Shown: piece after piece, positions 12,200 through 24,334 of the stretch | Layout of the letters: the number at the start of each line of letters is the position of its first letter | Numbering within the stretch: position 1 is the first letter of the stretch | Origin: Butyriboletus loyo | Taxonomy: Eukaryota; Basidiomycota; Agaricomycetes; Boletales; Boletaceae | Assembly (NCBI GenBank): GCA_038093515.1 | Contig: JBBPSI010000017.1 | Span: forward strand, 177,597 to 241,596 | Direction of reading: 5' to 3' | Length of the DNA stretch: 64,000 nucleotides | Notes under the pieces: model-generated | What the model was told of the DNA's origin: nothing | Seen by the model: the letters and a program-made list of their open reading frames with translations, nothing else | The model's database searches: none | Program-made: the position numbers and the translations under genes

Positions 12200-13407
12200 A
12201 TGGCTGATCCACAAAACGTCGCTGCTCTCTTGGATGAAATGAGTGCGAGTATGGCCTCCACCAGACAACTCATCCAGTCTCTAAAAGAGAAGTAAGTAAT
12301 CAATCACCAGCATACGGACGCATCCTGACAAAACCACTCGCAGCCAGTCCTCCACGAACGACCTGGACACCAGAGATGGCATATCGCTTTTGTCTGTCAA
12401 ACACCACCTCATGCTGTTTTACCTTCAATCGCTCGTTCTCCTCGTCGCACGGCGTGCAGTGGGCGACACGCTGGAAAACCGGACTCCAACATCCCTGCCT
12501 TTCAGCACCGTAGAACGTGGCGCACGCGGAGCAGGTGTGGGCGACCTGGTTGATTCGATGATCGAAGGCCGTGTCGTGCTTGAAAAGACAAAAGTCCTTG
12601 AAAGCAGGATCAGGTATCAGATCGAGAAACTCGTCCGCATCGCAGACGCAGACGATGCGTCGAAAAACGTTGCCAACGGTGAGTCGTACTCGTTCGTTCT
12701 CGTTCGAAGCCCACTGACAGCACTGTCGTTCACGGTCAGACCCCTTGGCCTTCCGACCCAACCCTCAAAACCTGGTCAACAACGACCAAGCCTCGGACGC
12801 GGACGACAACGAAGAGGCAGACAACCGCAATGGCATTTACAAGCCTCCCAAACTGGCGCCAATGCCTTACACAGAAAAGGCTGGCGATAGACGCTCCAAA
12901 CGTCAACCCATCCCAAAAACGCTCTCCTCGCTCTTTCACCAGGATCCGTCGCGACCGCACATAGAGTCTTCCTCTGGTCTGGGCGCGATGCCCGCGCTGG
13001 CTTCGGATCGTGCACGCGAGATTCAACGGATGACTGAGTTCGAGGAGGAAAACTTTACGCGGTTGATGATGAACAAGAAGGAGGCGCAGAGGCGGAGGCA
13101 GGACGAAGCGGACCTTGCACTGGGTGGAACGGGTTCCAGTCATAGGCGGCGCCGTGGCCGTGGCCTGGAAGATGAATTCGAAGATGTGTTACGCTCCGTG
13201 GGAAGGACGAGGGCGGGTGGCATAGGGGACGGATACGAAGAACTTCGACAAAAGGGCAAGAAGGCCGATGCGTTGTCTCGGTCTAGGACGAGGGTACGGG
13301 AGGATGGGGAGGATGGGGAGGACGAGGTTCGTCAAGTGAAACGGAGTCGATTCCAGAAGGAGAGGCGGGCTCTCGGTAGAAAGACGGCGAAGGCGAGGAG
13401 AAGATAG
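12200..13407 (+). CDS. LCP5: LCP5 / neuroguidin, U3 snoRNP (Sas10/Utp3 domain)
   Basis: Lcp5/neuroguidin family member, a Sas10/Utp3-domain protein of the small-subunit processome needed for early 18S rRNA maturation in the nucleolus. Model: 12200-12291, 12344-12678, 12740-13407, giving 364 residues. After MADPQNVAALLDEMSASMAS come the diagnostic GISLLSVKHHLMLFYLQSLV and VDSMIEGRVVLEKTKVLESR..YQIEKL. The C-terminal third is very basic and acidic (KRSRFQKERRALGRKTAKARRR), typical of nucleolar proteins, and includes MTEFEEENFTRLMMNKKE, a conserved block of the family. It is divergent from the T5orf172 gene (452 bases between starts) and lies just upstream of the uracil glycosylase gene on the same strand (65 bases). 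Confidence 0.92.
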
Positions 13408-13471
13408 AAACATTTGTTGGTAGACCTGCTCGTTACCGAAAGAGGGACATCCCTATTACGCGTCCGACACA

Positions 13472-14978
13472 ATGAAACCCGCCGTATACCCTCCACTCAC
13501 ACCCAACCTGATGAAACTAGCCCGAATGTCATCCATCGTATCCAAGAAACGCGTCGCAGTCGGTGCCATCGCCAGCACCGGGTCCAAGAAGCGCAAGGTC
13601 GAGATCAAAGCAACAATGTCAGGCCTCTCCATTCATCCTGCATCGTTTTGAACCTCTTCTCCCGTCAGGTCGACCACCGGCGCTGGCGATGCCACTGAAG
13701 ATGTGAGCGATATCATCCAGAATCTCGAACGGGACACGATGGGCACTTCATGGAGGACGGCACTCGAGGCCGAGTTTACCAAGCCTTATTTCCACAAGGT
13801 ACGACGCACGCCTCGAGGAGCGTTGCGTGCGCTGATCCGTCCCCCCCTCTTTACAGCTCAAAGATTTCTTGATTTTGGAAACCAAGTCGCATCAAGTATA
13901 CCCACCAGGTGAGTTTGGACCGAGTGTCTATATCATCATCATGACGGTTCGGGTGATTTACGAACCCACGCATTCGTCCCAGCTAGAGACATCTATTCGT
14001 GGTCACGATTGACACCACTCGGCGCCGTAAAGGCTGTCGTGATAGGACAGGCAAGACCAGCCCCTTGCCTTTCCATTCCTCCAACTCACCCACCGATCAC
14101 AACGGCAGGACCCATACCACAATGTCGGCCAAGCACACGGTCAGTCACACCACACACCACACGCGAGCCGGCCGTCTCCACGTACTGACGCAACCTTTAC
14201 TTGCAAGGACTCTCCTTCTCCGTCTTGCCACCGACGAAACTGCCCGGATCGCTCAAGAACATTTATAAACAGCTCGCGAACGACATCCCTGCCTTTGCCC
14301 CGCCTAAAACAGGGTCAGTCACCTCTTCTCCCCCGTCCCTACACGTCGCTCACACTCTAACCGCGACTGCGATTTCCCGGCTCAATTCTAGAGACCTCAC
14401 GCCCCTCGCCAAAGCAGGCGTTCTCTGGCTCAACACCTGCCTCACCGTCCGCGCCCATAAAGCCAACTCGCACGCCAAAAAAGGATGGGAATCCTTCACA
14501 GATGCCGTCCTCGGTGCCGTCCTCGCACACGCCAACGATACCAGCCGTGGAATCGTGTTCTTTGCGTGGGGGCTTCCGGCACAAAAGACGTGCGAGCGGT
14601 TGCGGATCGACGAGGTACGTCGTTTTGAGTTTGGGCTATGGGGAGGAACATGGGATGATGTTGTTGACGCGCCATGATTTATTATTATCATTATTTGGAA
14701 TCGGTTCAGAAGAAACACTTGGTGTTGAGGTATGCATCCTCTTTCCCGACGTCTCGTCACTCGTCGTCCTAGGTTCAGAAACTGACGTTAGCTGCTCTTC
14801 CCCCCCTAGATCCGCACATCCTTCCCCTCTTTCTGCACATCGCGGTTTCCTCGGAAACGGACACTTTAAACGGGCAGACGAGTGGTTACGGGGAAACGAC
14901 AGGGACGCGATCGACTGGACGCTACTCGGCATCTCGATGACGCCTGCTGCAGCCCCGTCGTCGTCGAAATCTGCATGA
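13472..14978 (+). CDS. UNG1: uracil-DNA glycosylase, family 1 (UNG)
   Basis: Removes uracil from DNA at the start of base excision repair in nucleus and mitochondria. Model: 13472-13617, 13669-13798, 13857-13908, 13983-14050, 14109-14139, 14208-14313, 14392-14614, 14710-14729, 14810-14978; 314 residues. GQDPYHN at residues 131-137 carries the water-activating Asp133, and [11 protein letters not shown] carries the catalytic His262 and the Leu that enters the DNA helix. FPxxxW-like elements and [22 protein letters not shown] also match. Residues 1-60 are basic with a KKRK stretch (nuclear signal). Two points are odd. The fourth intron begins with GC (CAG|GCAAGA) exactly after the Gln of GQDPY, and the eighth exon is only 20 bases. 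The first intron has a weak donor (GTCAGG). Confidence 0.92.
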
Positions 14979-15275
14979 CCCCAAACCACAGTCATCGTCG
15001 TGCGCGTGCTCTGTACCAGTGTACATATATATTGCTTGTCTTGTATGTATACACGAAAAGCAACAAAGTTGCATACAACACGGGTTGAACGTTGACGTTG
15101 AATCGCCAAACTTGGGCCCACTGTTGCTACAATCGACGGGTAAAGAAAGCAAGAAAGGTCGTTTAAAAATACACTCGGAATGCATCGTGAATCGTATCAT
15201 CCAATCCATGCTACACCATCGTCCGATATTCGCAGCTTCTTTTTTTTATAGCGTTCCTAGTGAGATGAGTGGGCC
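14979..15275. other. convergent intergenic spacer UNG1/PAN2
   Basis: About 300 bases lie between the two convergent stop codons. I see no open frame, RNA gene or repeat. Both 3' untranslated regions must fit here, so the transcripts may overlap. Confidence 0.6.
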
Positions 15276-18200
15276 TCACCGTCTATTCCATCCACCCCCA
15301 GGACCCGCACCTGAACCCTGACCCGAACCCGAAACACCAAGCGGATTCATGTCCGGCGACGCAAAATACCCTGCCGTGGCTGCGTTCAGCGCAGTGACAT
15401 CGAAGCGCATCGGCTGAAACTGTCCCTGATGCGCAAAATTTCTCGCTGCTGCTGCTGCGGCGAGCATGTTGAATTGGGACACGCTGGATGGTTGTATCTG
15501 CGTCGGCGCGTGTCCCTGTGCTGGCGTGCCTGGCGTCAGAGAGGATAGCATGGGTGGCGGCGACAGCGAGGTCGGTTGGGCGAGGATGTGACCAGAGGAA
15601 TCCGTCGTGGGGGGGAAGGTCGCCGTCGTCGATGGGGGTTTCCAGTGCTGTCCACGCGATCGATTTAGCAAATGAACGCCAGGTACCTCGGGTGAGCAAA
15701 GAATCACGCACGTTTTGCTTCCCAGCGCGATACAGCTCCTCCAAAGTTTCATCAAAGACGCCCCGTTCCTCGAATTCGTGGTATGCCTTGTACAACCTCA
15801 GCGCAGAGCGCGCATCCTCGATCGAATCGTGTGTCTCCGTCTGGATGTTCTCTCCGATGATGAACCAGGAAAGGAAACGGAGCGAGAGACGGCGTTGCCG
15901 GTTACGGAGGAAGTAGAGGTCAACTGTATCGATCACTTGGTCGGGTGGGACGAAAATGTCTGTCGAATGGTTTAGAGTGAGCCTTGGAATGTCACGAACA
16001 AGCTATGAACTGACTGATAATCCGAAAATCCTTGGAGAGCCCGTGACCGATAAATATGCACCCTCGATCGACGAGCAATCGTAATTTCTTGTACACAAGC
16101 TTCAGCGGCGTCAACGTGTACCTTGACAAGTGCGGATCCAAGTCTCCGACTAGATACGGTGCCAATGGGCTCAAGTAAGTGGCACGGAGGGAATACTAAA
16201 AGGAGCGTACATTTGATGCCCGAGAACTCGGTGAGATAATCGACGATAACCTCACTCGTATGAATGTGATCGTCAATGAACGGGATGCTTGCTTTCGGAC
16301 CGTCCCCTCGCAAGACCGAGACACGTGCAAGGCTGAGGCGAGCAGGACGAATGACACGGTTTGTACCGTCGGACCTGAACTCTGTTTCTTCCTGTGAAAT
16401 AAAGATGCACGTGAGGAGATGAACAAGTCGAGTCGAATGCGAGCCCACCTGCTGCATAGACACGAACTCAGCATCGATCGCGACCAACGTCCCGGGTTTG
16501 GGCAACTCCTCGAAGCGTAAACATTCGTGTTTGATCAAGCTCTTGTCCCGATTTCTGCGTCGCATGTCCAATCGACGATTGAGCAAAACGATGCGACAGA
16601 CAACGTCAGTACTTACACCGATATAGACGTATCACGACTCAGTATCGAGGGGTCGAGCTCATCAGGGAGACCACTAAAGTCAAGTTGGGAGCGCACATCT
16701 TCTCGATCGAAATACAACACAGCGGGAACCTGGTTTTCCGTGTAAGAAGCACAAATAAGACACATAAAGCGCGTACATACTTTCCAATTACTTGGGAAAC
16801 ACAGTGCTTCGTCCTCGGAAATGTTGCGGACTACAAAGTCATTGAACAAGAACCAAGGTCCCTTGAGATGCGACTGGCTTTCCGCTTCGGGCACTAAAAC
16901 GAAATTAGACACAGAGGGGAGAGAAACAACGTGGCATGCCTTTCACGATCGCAACCAAGTGTGAATGTTTTGCTTTTGTCACGATCTGACAAACGATAGC
17001 CTAGGAACGAAGGAATCGATCATAGGCATCCAATGTACGAATAACCGCATACACGCACCCGAAGCTCATAAGTCACGCTCTCAGGATCGTCGATCCCCTC
17101 CACCTCTCCTCTCACGTCCACCGTCGGAGTCAAGAACCTCCCAGTTCTAGTATCCAACCAATACCTCAAATTGTCGTCGTTATATACGCTCGCATTTACC
17201 GCTAATATGGGAGGGAGATCGGCGCTCGGGATCGAGCGACGTGAAGAGAACGTAGAGAATTGTTTGCATGTTTGACAGGTGGCTTTGTGGGTCATTTGGC
17301 GGATTAGGGACGCGCGAAGAATATCAGTAAAGGAAGCCTGAGGAAGGAGTTCGTTCGGCAGCGGCTGGATGTCGGTGATGGTAAGCAGTGACCCGAGCGA
17401 GGAGAGAGACACACACCTTTCTCGGATAAATCATGTCAACGACATGCGTCATGTTCTCCTTCTCCCTGACAGCCTTGCAGCTCAGACACACGATAATATT
17501 CTTTGCGTCGATTCCCAATAATTGTGTCACGGGGGCTGCTGCGGGTGAGAAGGACGTGTTTATGCGAGTATCAGCCTGAAAGGCGATGGAGGCGGAGTGC
17601 GGAGGAGGATGGTGGAATATCAGGGGATTATGAGGGAAAGAGTTGCCTTCTGAGCTGAGGTGGTCGACGAGGAAACGGTGAAACGACTGGATCATGTGAG
17701 CGTAATCGACCTCGGTAGGTTCACGACCGTAATCGATCAGTTCGAGTTGGTTTTGGGCTTGTTTTCATCGCATGTCTTTACTGGAAAATTTGAGGGGAGG
17801 ATGAGAAGGGAACTTACCTTGAGCAAGAACGCCAACTGTCTTGCAGAAGTTGCTTGATTGACAGTTGGTCCCGTGTGCGTCCTCGAGCATGCGTACGACA
17901 AAACCGAGCTCGCATAACAAACAGTGTTCTCGTGGACAATTAGTTGTGATATGCGACTTGGCCAGCTTTCTGATGGGAAGAGTGTAATTCATCACTTGTA
18001 AAACCGGGTTCGTGTACGAATTTAGGATATGAGTTTCGAGGCCACTATATGATGTTTTGTTGTAGAACCTGAAAGGGGGAATGAGGAAGAGGAGAGCCGG
18101 GTGCAGAAAATAGTACCCGAAATCAAAGTCTTCGACACCGAATTTGGAGTACTCAATCTCGACTTTGCGATACATGCGGGGAACCTCGTCGATAGTATCG

Positions 18201-19752
18201 TCGAGTGTGAGATGCCCTAGCTCGACCTGTGCCATGGATGAGTTCCGGCACTGCGAAGAACGTTGGAGAGACTGACGTCGTCGTCGTCATCGTCGTCACG
18301 TCTTCCTTTCCCACTTCTGAACCTGGCTTGATCCTTTGTGCTCGAAACGACGACGCGATTTCTCCAACCTCTGAGCTCCTTTGGGAGAGCAGCGTATGCA
18401 ACGTTGTCATTGATCTTCATCATTGACAGGATCTGAGGAGGTATTTTGGCAGGCGGAGGGTAGGGAGGGTTAGTCGAGGAGAGGAATTGAGGTGTCCAAG
18501 AAGAAAGGAGGGGGGTCGTATAATATGGCATACCGATGGAGTTGAGAGGACTTGAGCGTAGTACGTTGGCTGATGAAAACAAACAGAGTGAATGACGACA
18601 TACGTGGAATCTGACCAGTTTATTTCGGGGAGCGGTTCGGGGAGGTCTGCCCATTCGACCGGCTGACCTTGAAAGCCGTTGAAAAAGAGCTCGGACGATT
18701 CGTCTGCTGCTGTGAGGAGATGAATTGTACCCACGGCATCGCCAAAGGCCAAGAAGGAGCCGTTGGATGAAACGGCGGCAGATGCAATGTAAGAGGTGGT
18801 GTCGAGCTTGAAGAAGGGTTGGAGGAGAGGGGGGAAGGATGGTGAATGGGACACATACGTGATAGAACTCGGAGGAGTTGGTGTTGGACACGTCGACGAC
18901 GTTAACCAGGCCTTGAGCAGAGGTGACGACGAGAGTGGATGTATGCTTTGGAAGCAGGTTGATAAAGGCAGGGCCGTCGGAGAAGGGGATGGGGGGAAGG
19001 GGTCTCATGTTGCGCAGGTCGTAGACCTTGACGAGGGGATCTGGGAACTCGTGACCGCGTCTAGATGGGGTGAGCAAGAGAGATGGGGAGAGAAGACGTA
19101 AAGGACCTTGAACTCCAGCCTATGGTGAAGAAGAAGTTGCCGGATGCCTGAAGATCCTGGACACCGCTAGCATGGGCGAGGACGGCGCTGTCGGCATTCT
19201 CTCTGCGTGCTGCGGTGCGGGGATCGTGAGTGCGCACGTAGCCATCGGCGGATGCGCAGAGGAGGGTGGAGAGTGAGAAGTGAAGATGGGTGACGTGTGA
19301 TGGGACGGGTGCCTGGCGGAGGACGGTGCCGGTCATTGCGTTGAGCAGGACGATGTCGGGGGCGGTTGTGGCGGCTGCGAGGATGTTTGAGGAGAAGGCG
19401 GAGGGGGACATTGCGGATATGGAGGCGGGGGGGGAGCTGGGCGGGGTTAGGCGGTGCGGGCATGGATGAGAGGGACGCACCGAAAGTGCCACTTGTTCAT
19501 GCCGCCCTTGGCCCATGCGCCGATGCCATGGCCAGCGAGGCCGAGTGCGCGGACGTGGTTGTCGGCGACGGCGATCTGCTTTACGGGGAGAGCGCCGCCG
19601 ACGGGGAAGGAGACGCCGCGGAGGCCGTGGATGGAATGGAGCGCGAGGACGGTGCCGGAGTTGTCGCCGGCCCAGATGGAGTCAGAGACGGGGTCGAATG
19701 CGAGGGCGGTGACGGGCTGGGCAGTCGGGATGGGCACCGCTGGCCGATACAT
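15276..19752 (-). CDS. PAN2: PAN2, catalytic subunit of the Pan2-Pan3 deadenylase
   Basis: Pan2 trims mRNA poly(A) tails as the nuclease subunit of Pan2-Pan3. Reading the minus strand from ATG at 19752: an N-terminal WD40 propeller ([27 protein letters not shown], about 19750-18600), a linker, then a degenerate ubiquitin-protease-like domain ([36 protein letters not shown]). It ends in a DEDDh exonuclease domain: [10 protein letters not shown] (Asp, Glu), [10 protein letters not shown] (Asp), and [11 protein letters not shown] (His, Asp). The last exon, 15647-15276, is Pro/Ala/Gly-rich and joined after YRAGKQN by an intron with GTGCGT donor. The thiol-protease Cys box is absent, as expected for Pan2. 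At least ten introns interrupt the gene; the individual boundaries in the middle were not all resolved. It is divergent from VAC1. Confidence 0.9.
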
Positions 19753-19827
19753 GGCGGATCGCGGTACAATGTGCTTGTCACGTGAGCACTCAACGTTGAC
19801 GCTCCCATCCCGACTTCGTTCGCCCCC
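19753..19827. promoter_or_regulatory. 75-base bidirectional promoter, PAN2/VAC1
   Basis: Only 75 bases separate the start codons of two divergent conserved genes. This stretch must hold both 5' untranslated regions or promoter elements, unless the start sites lie inside the genes. No TATA box is visible. It contains CACGTGA near 19779, an E-box-like CACGTG core, which is a plausible shared factor site by inference only. Confidence 0.45.
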
Positions 19828-22183
19828 ATGGAGAACAACGCGAGCGCGGTCCCGTACCAGGCATACAAGGCAAGTCTCTACCGTCCTCCACATCTCGCTC
19901 TCTCTCCTCACCCCTTCTCTAGTCCAAACGTCACTCCCGCATCTCATCGACCCTCCCCGCCTCCTCACACCGCCCGCTCTCCGGCGACTGGGTCACAGAG
20001 AAACTCCCCTCCCTCGACATTGTTCAACCTCCCCCGCCATCCACCGAAACCCCCCCAGCTACGCCCCCCACCCACCCCGAGCCCCCACTCCCCGACATCC
20101 CCACCCTTGACGGAAACCACAGCCAACCTGATTCGCCCTCGCCCTCTTCCTCTTCCTCTTCCGCCCCGCTTCCACCCCTCACCTTCACCGCCCCCAGGAA
20201 ATCCTCCACCTTCCGGCGCCTACAGCCCCGCCCATCACCCGCGCGGGCGCTACCTTCGTCCCCCCTTCGTCCGTCCGCAGTCCATTCCAGAGCTCCCTCT
20301 TCCTCGTCCACCGTAACCCGCCACCTCGACTTCTCTCCTCCCCCTCCCCGCTCGCCTCCGCTTCACAGCCGTGTTCCATCCATCAGCTCCATCGTCACCG
20401 ATGACAATTCACATCAAAGTCCATCACACACTCCCAACTCCTCCCAATCCTCTGGCCAGGCTCCACCTCGCTCCACCTCCTTGGTCGTGCCTCCACAATT
20501 CTCACCCGCATCCGTCTCATCCAGTCCCTCCCCTTCTCCTATAATATCGCCACCCTTGTCGACTCCCCCCCTCCCGTCCGCCCCCCATCGCTCATCCGCA
20601 CCATATAGACCTGGATTCCAGCCCAAAGGTGTATATCGCCACCGTACAGACGAATTCTCACAAGCCCGCAAAGCCAAACATGATGCAACCCGTATCGAGC
20701 GCACCAAACTGGAAAGACGTCTTGAAAAACTTATTCATCTTCATTTCCCCGTACAAGCAACCGAATCAAACCGGACGAATAAGCCCTCAGTCGAGCGCAG
20801 GAGGTCCACCATTTTCGATTTTGATTTCGCAAGTTTCAAGAATATGGACCCGACCGACATTTGGAAGGGCGTCGTACAATCACAGGCATTGCAGGGCCCG
20901 AAAGCTGATATCCGAGGTATTCTTTTATCCTCTCCTTGTTTCGTCCCTCATCCCTGTTGGCATATCTAGCCGCTGAGCAGCGCATCGCACCGTGGCAACA
21001 GGACGCTGTTGTTGCTAAATGTCCTTCGTGCAGGTAAGTCGAATTCCCCTCCACTTTACCCTATCTAACCCGAATCAGCGCTTCCTTTCACCCGCTAACA
21101 AACCGGAAGCACCATTGCCGTCTTTGCGGACAAATAATCTGTTCCCTCCCCATTAAACGCCCCCAGCGTCCCGAGCCGTGCTCGATACTGTTCATTGTAG
21201 ATGCAAGGACCCACCAAATAGAGCAAGTGGGCGAGGGTGTTGATTACGGCGTCAAGAAAATGTCAAATGGTGTAGGTCCCGGGAAGAGCAGCGGCAAGGA
21301 GAAAGACAAGAACGAGACGCTGACGGACGACGACAAGTTCTTGAATGGGGTACGGGTTTGTAGGAATTGCAAACCTATCCTCGCGTAAGTCATGCCCTGC
21401 CGCCCTCACTCATAGTGGAGACGCATGATCATTCACGCCGGTTGCAGACGAGAGCAGTTTTATCAGGAGGTATTGCGCATACCACCATTGGTTCGGTTAT
21501 ACGAGGTATAGTGTCCTCGAACGTCCTTTCCATAGTCCCCGACTCAACAAAGCCGTAGGCGTTTATCGATCGCGAGAAAGAGATTGAGGAGGCAATCCCA
21601 CAGTTCCAGGAATTACTGCTGACACTCAAGTAAGCCTATACTCGTATCTCGTTTCGAAACTTAGACGTCCACTCCCAGTTCAGATTCCCCGCCTGATAAA
21701 GAAGCCACCGCCGCGCGCAAGCGTATCCTTGACAATTTTGCCTCGTATGATGCCATCTCCAAACGCATCCGCAAGATTCCATGTACACCCGGGAGTTCTC
21801 AAGATCGCGTCCAGCTCGCCATTCGCACGCGGGCGGACCTGTTCTTGCAAAAGAACATGTTTCCTCTCCAGGTATGATTTCGCTCGTACTGGACCGGTCT
21901 GATGCTGATGGGGCCTATCCAGTCGCTCCCGAAAGCAAATAAACAAGTTTCCTCGTCTGATGCAGCGACCCCGCTCGTGGATCCAGATTCGGAGCTTGCA
22001 CATGCGCTTCAACCGCTTCTCGAACAAGAAGCCCTCCTCGAGTCGTTTGTTGGCGAAGCGATGGCGCATCGGAAGTTTGAAGATGCCAAGACGCTCAAGG
22101 CAAACCTGAAGGAGATTCGGACCGAGATCGATCGGATGCTGGAGAACCAGGCCGGGAACGGGAGTACACAAGCAGGGGGATAG
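19828..22183 (+). CDS. VAC1: VAC1/PEP7 (rabenosyn-5-like) FYVE endosomal tether
   Basis: FYVE-domain Rab effector that, in yeast, links PI3P, Rab5/Vps21 and the Sec1-like Vps45 in Golgi-to-endosome fusion. Model: 19828-19869, 19923-20916, 20970-21033, 21079-21384, 21448-21505, 21559-21629, 21679-21871, 21923-22183; 662 residues. Residues 15-35 (SKRHSRISS..., HRPLSGDWV) resemble the Vac1 N-terminus. A long Pro/Ser tract follows. The FYVE finger reads CPSC...HPLTNRKHHCRLCGQIIC and ends CRNCKPIL, with the PI3P-binding RKHHC basic patch intact. The C-terminal helices (FIDREKEIEEAIPQFQEL, ALLESFVGEAMAHRKFEDA) match the rabenosyn Rab-binding region. The first intron has a GC donor (AAG|GCAAGT); splicing there keeps the long second exon open. 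Confidence 0.88.
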
Positions 22184-22929
22184 TTGTGAGCGGTCTTTGG
22201 ACAGACATCCTATAGATTTTGCGATTGCGATTGCGAACGTGCGTTTGTCTCGGCGGGAGTATTTTCTTCTAAGCCTCATGTCTCGCCATAGGATTATTTA
22301 TATATCATCGAGCTCAGACACATTTGCACATGTCATATATTCATATCGGGACTACGTATCACGGCACTCTGCAGAGGGACCTCGTAGCATGATACGTGTG
22401 CAAGCCTGGCGGGCAACTGTCTCGACGGCCCACACAACAGTGTATGTGTAATTGTTGGAATGACATGGCGGTTGGTCACAGAACGGATGGGACGACGCTT
22501 GGAACGACTTGGAAGTCTGTCGCAATTTTGCCTCATAAGCGGCGCCACTAGAATTAGCCGTCACTTACGTTTTTGAAGCAATGATGGCAACGGTCGAAGA
22601 CTCACGGGAGGTTTCAAGTTACATCAGATCCCTGAGACGATTTGTGCGTGCGTGTCCAGTTTACGAGAAAGAGTGAGCTTCTACATTCTCGTACTGCCAT
22701 GCGCAACAAAAGCTGGTATTGGACACGAGGGTCAAGTGGATTATCGGTGAGTAGCGTATATTCTATTGACTGTCTTGATCTTTGGAGGTGGTCCAATATA
22801 CTGTAGATATGAAATGCCGGTACTGAATCGGAATGGGTTCTACAATCGACTCCATCCTAACACATACCAGGTATGCCCTACGCTCCGGAATATCCCATCT
22901 TCCCCCTCGTTTAAGACATGTCTGCTCAT
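22184..22929. other. intergenic; upstream relic of a terpene-cyclase copy
   Basis: No gene is recognisable. From about 22605 to 22795 the sequence resembles 28000-28190, the region far upstream of terpene-cyclase copy B: both contain GAGGTTTCAAGTT, a GTCCAGTTTACGAGAAA-like stretch, and a closing CTTGATCTTTGGAGGTGGTCCA-like stretch. It is therefore the surviving 5' flank of gene copy D. Confidence 0.6.
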
Positions 22930-23305
22930 AATTATAGAAGAACGAGCTCACATTTTTCTACTCCAACGGTCGTGGCGGCGAGACCTTTGAGGTTCTGAAG
23001 AACCGAGTATACACTAACGGAACCATGTACATGTACTACGGTGCTGACACGTTCCTGTACTTACTCTCTTGCTTTCTCTCCGTGTCTACCTATGCTCGAC
23101 GAATGGATAAAGTATTTGTCCAGGGTGTTGCAGAGCGTTTCGGCAGCGGCTGAGGGAGACGCTCTCGCACTTGTTATGCGCCTCAGTCGATTTGTGCGAT
23201 AGGCGAGATTACGACTCGGCGACGACGGATATGTCAGCTATGGGGCGCCGCTTGGGTTCGTGTGACTAGAACCCAGGTTGTTCTCGCCGTCGTCGTTTCG
23301 ATTCA
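22930..23305 (+). pseudogene. HAD/terpene-cyclase copy D, exon-3 relic
   Basis: Degraded fourth copy of the terpene-cyclase paralogues further right. The stretch from 22930 matches exon 3 of copies A-C ([38 protein letters not shown]). It lacks about six codons after GRGGE. A TGA interrupts it at the position equivalent to FGAEGDA, and the centre of the domain is further deleted before a final CD-stop. The 3' flank (AGAACCCAGGTTGTTCTCGC) is the same as that after copies A-C, so a whole gene was duplicated and then lost its HAD exon and exon 2. No coding function is expected. Confidence 0.75.
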
Positions 23306-23401
23306 TTGATAGTAGGTAACACATTCCGTAGCGGGCTCAAGGTTAACTGTCGATCGCGTGGGAAGTTTGCCTTTGTGCGCCCCTTCTGCATGAGCCGCGA
23401 C

Positions 23402-23552
23402 CGGGATCTTCCAGTCCGAGGGAAAACGCTCCATCTACAAAACCAGCCAAGTGTAGCCGAGTGCTACAGAGTCTGTAGCACTCGGCTACACTCGGCTACA
23501 CTCGGGTAGTTTTGTAGATGACTCGTACATACCCTCGGACCGGAAGATCCCG
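23402..23552. repeat. 151-base hairpin (MITE-like inverted repeat)
   Basis: Long inverted repeat with near-perfect outer arms. 23402-23422 pairs with 23532-23552 (20 of 21 bases), 23432-23443 pairs with 23509-23520 (12 of 12), and 23451-23470 pairs with 23472-23491 (20 of 20), leaving a single-base loop. The right arm carries an extra copy of CTCGGCTACA. The inner-arm sequence recurs at 59466-59489 (24 identical bases), so this is a dispersed family. A miniature inverted-repeat transposon or foldback element is the best reading. Confidence 0.75.
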
Positions 23553-24334
23553 ACATCTGCCTTGATGTATTTAAGACTGTGGACTTGTCAGTTGCTACAG
23601 TACCACGACATTGGCGATCGGCCCAAATGTACGAGCTGGCGGGTAAATGCAGCGGTATAATTTTACTTACCGGTTTTCCGAAGATGCCGAGGCCATCCGA
23701 GGCAAAGACCTGGTGCCGAGACTTATAACTATACTATGTTCACAGCGCCCTCCTGCAAAATCTACCTTGATCAACTCGACTAGCGTGAGTGAGTCGGATA
23801 ACACTCCCGAATCCCTAAGATAAGTGCACTCGTTTCTATTTCTTAAAGCCTCGCGCAACTGTCGCGAGAGCCTAAACACCGTAACTAAGTATATACATCG
23901 TAGTCGTATTTATACTATGCACTCATCGCCATGTCGATCATCCGCCCCGTTCCCAACGACTTCCTTTGTCAAGGGCGGTTTGCACTGAAAGGCATCCACC
24001 ACTACTGAAATCAATTCGCCAATCATGATGTCCCTGTGCAAAGTCTACCACTGGCACAGATCACCACCGCCGGTTCCTGTCTTCCATATAATAAGTGGTT
24101 CAAATTGCGTATCTAGTGGCCCTACTTCACTTCCGGTCCGTTCTCCGATTCAACTGATACAAAAGGTTGGTATCTGGAGGTGCTTTCATCGCTGTTCGTT
24201 ATGGATCGGTGAATGAGCGGGTGCTTCCTGGCGTCGGTTCAAAGTCTCGGGCTTTGCCTCGGCACTTGGCGGCATGGGAAACTTTTCCGGGCCCCCGGAA
24301 CGTAATATTATTGATCTACCTCACACACTGCTAA
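23553..24334. other. intergenic, no gene seen
   Basis: No open frame with family similarity, RNA gene or clear repeat was recognised here. The stretch is flanked by the hairpin element and the SINE-like insertion, consistent with decayed accessory DNA. Confidence 0.5.
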
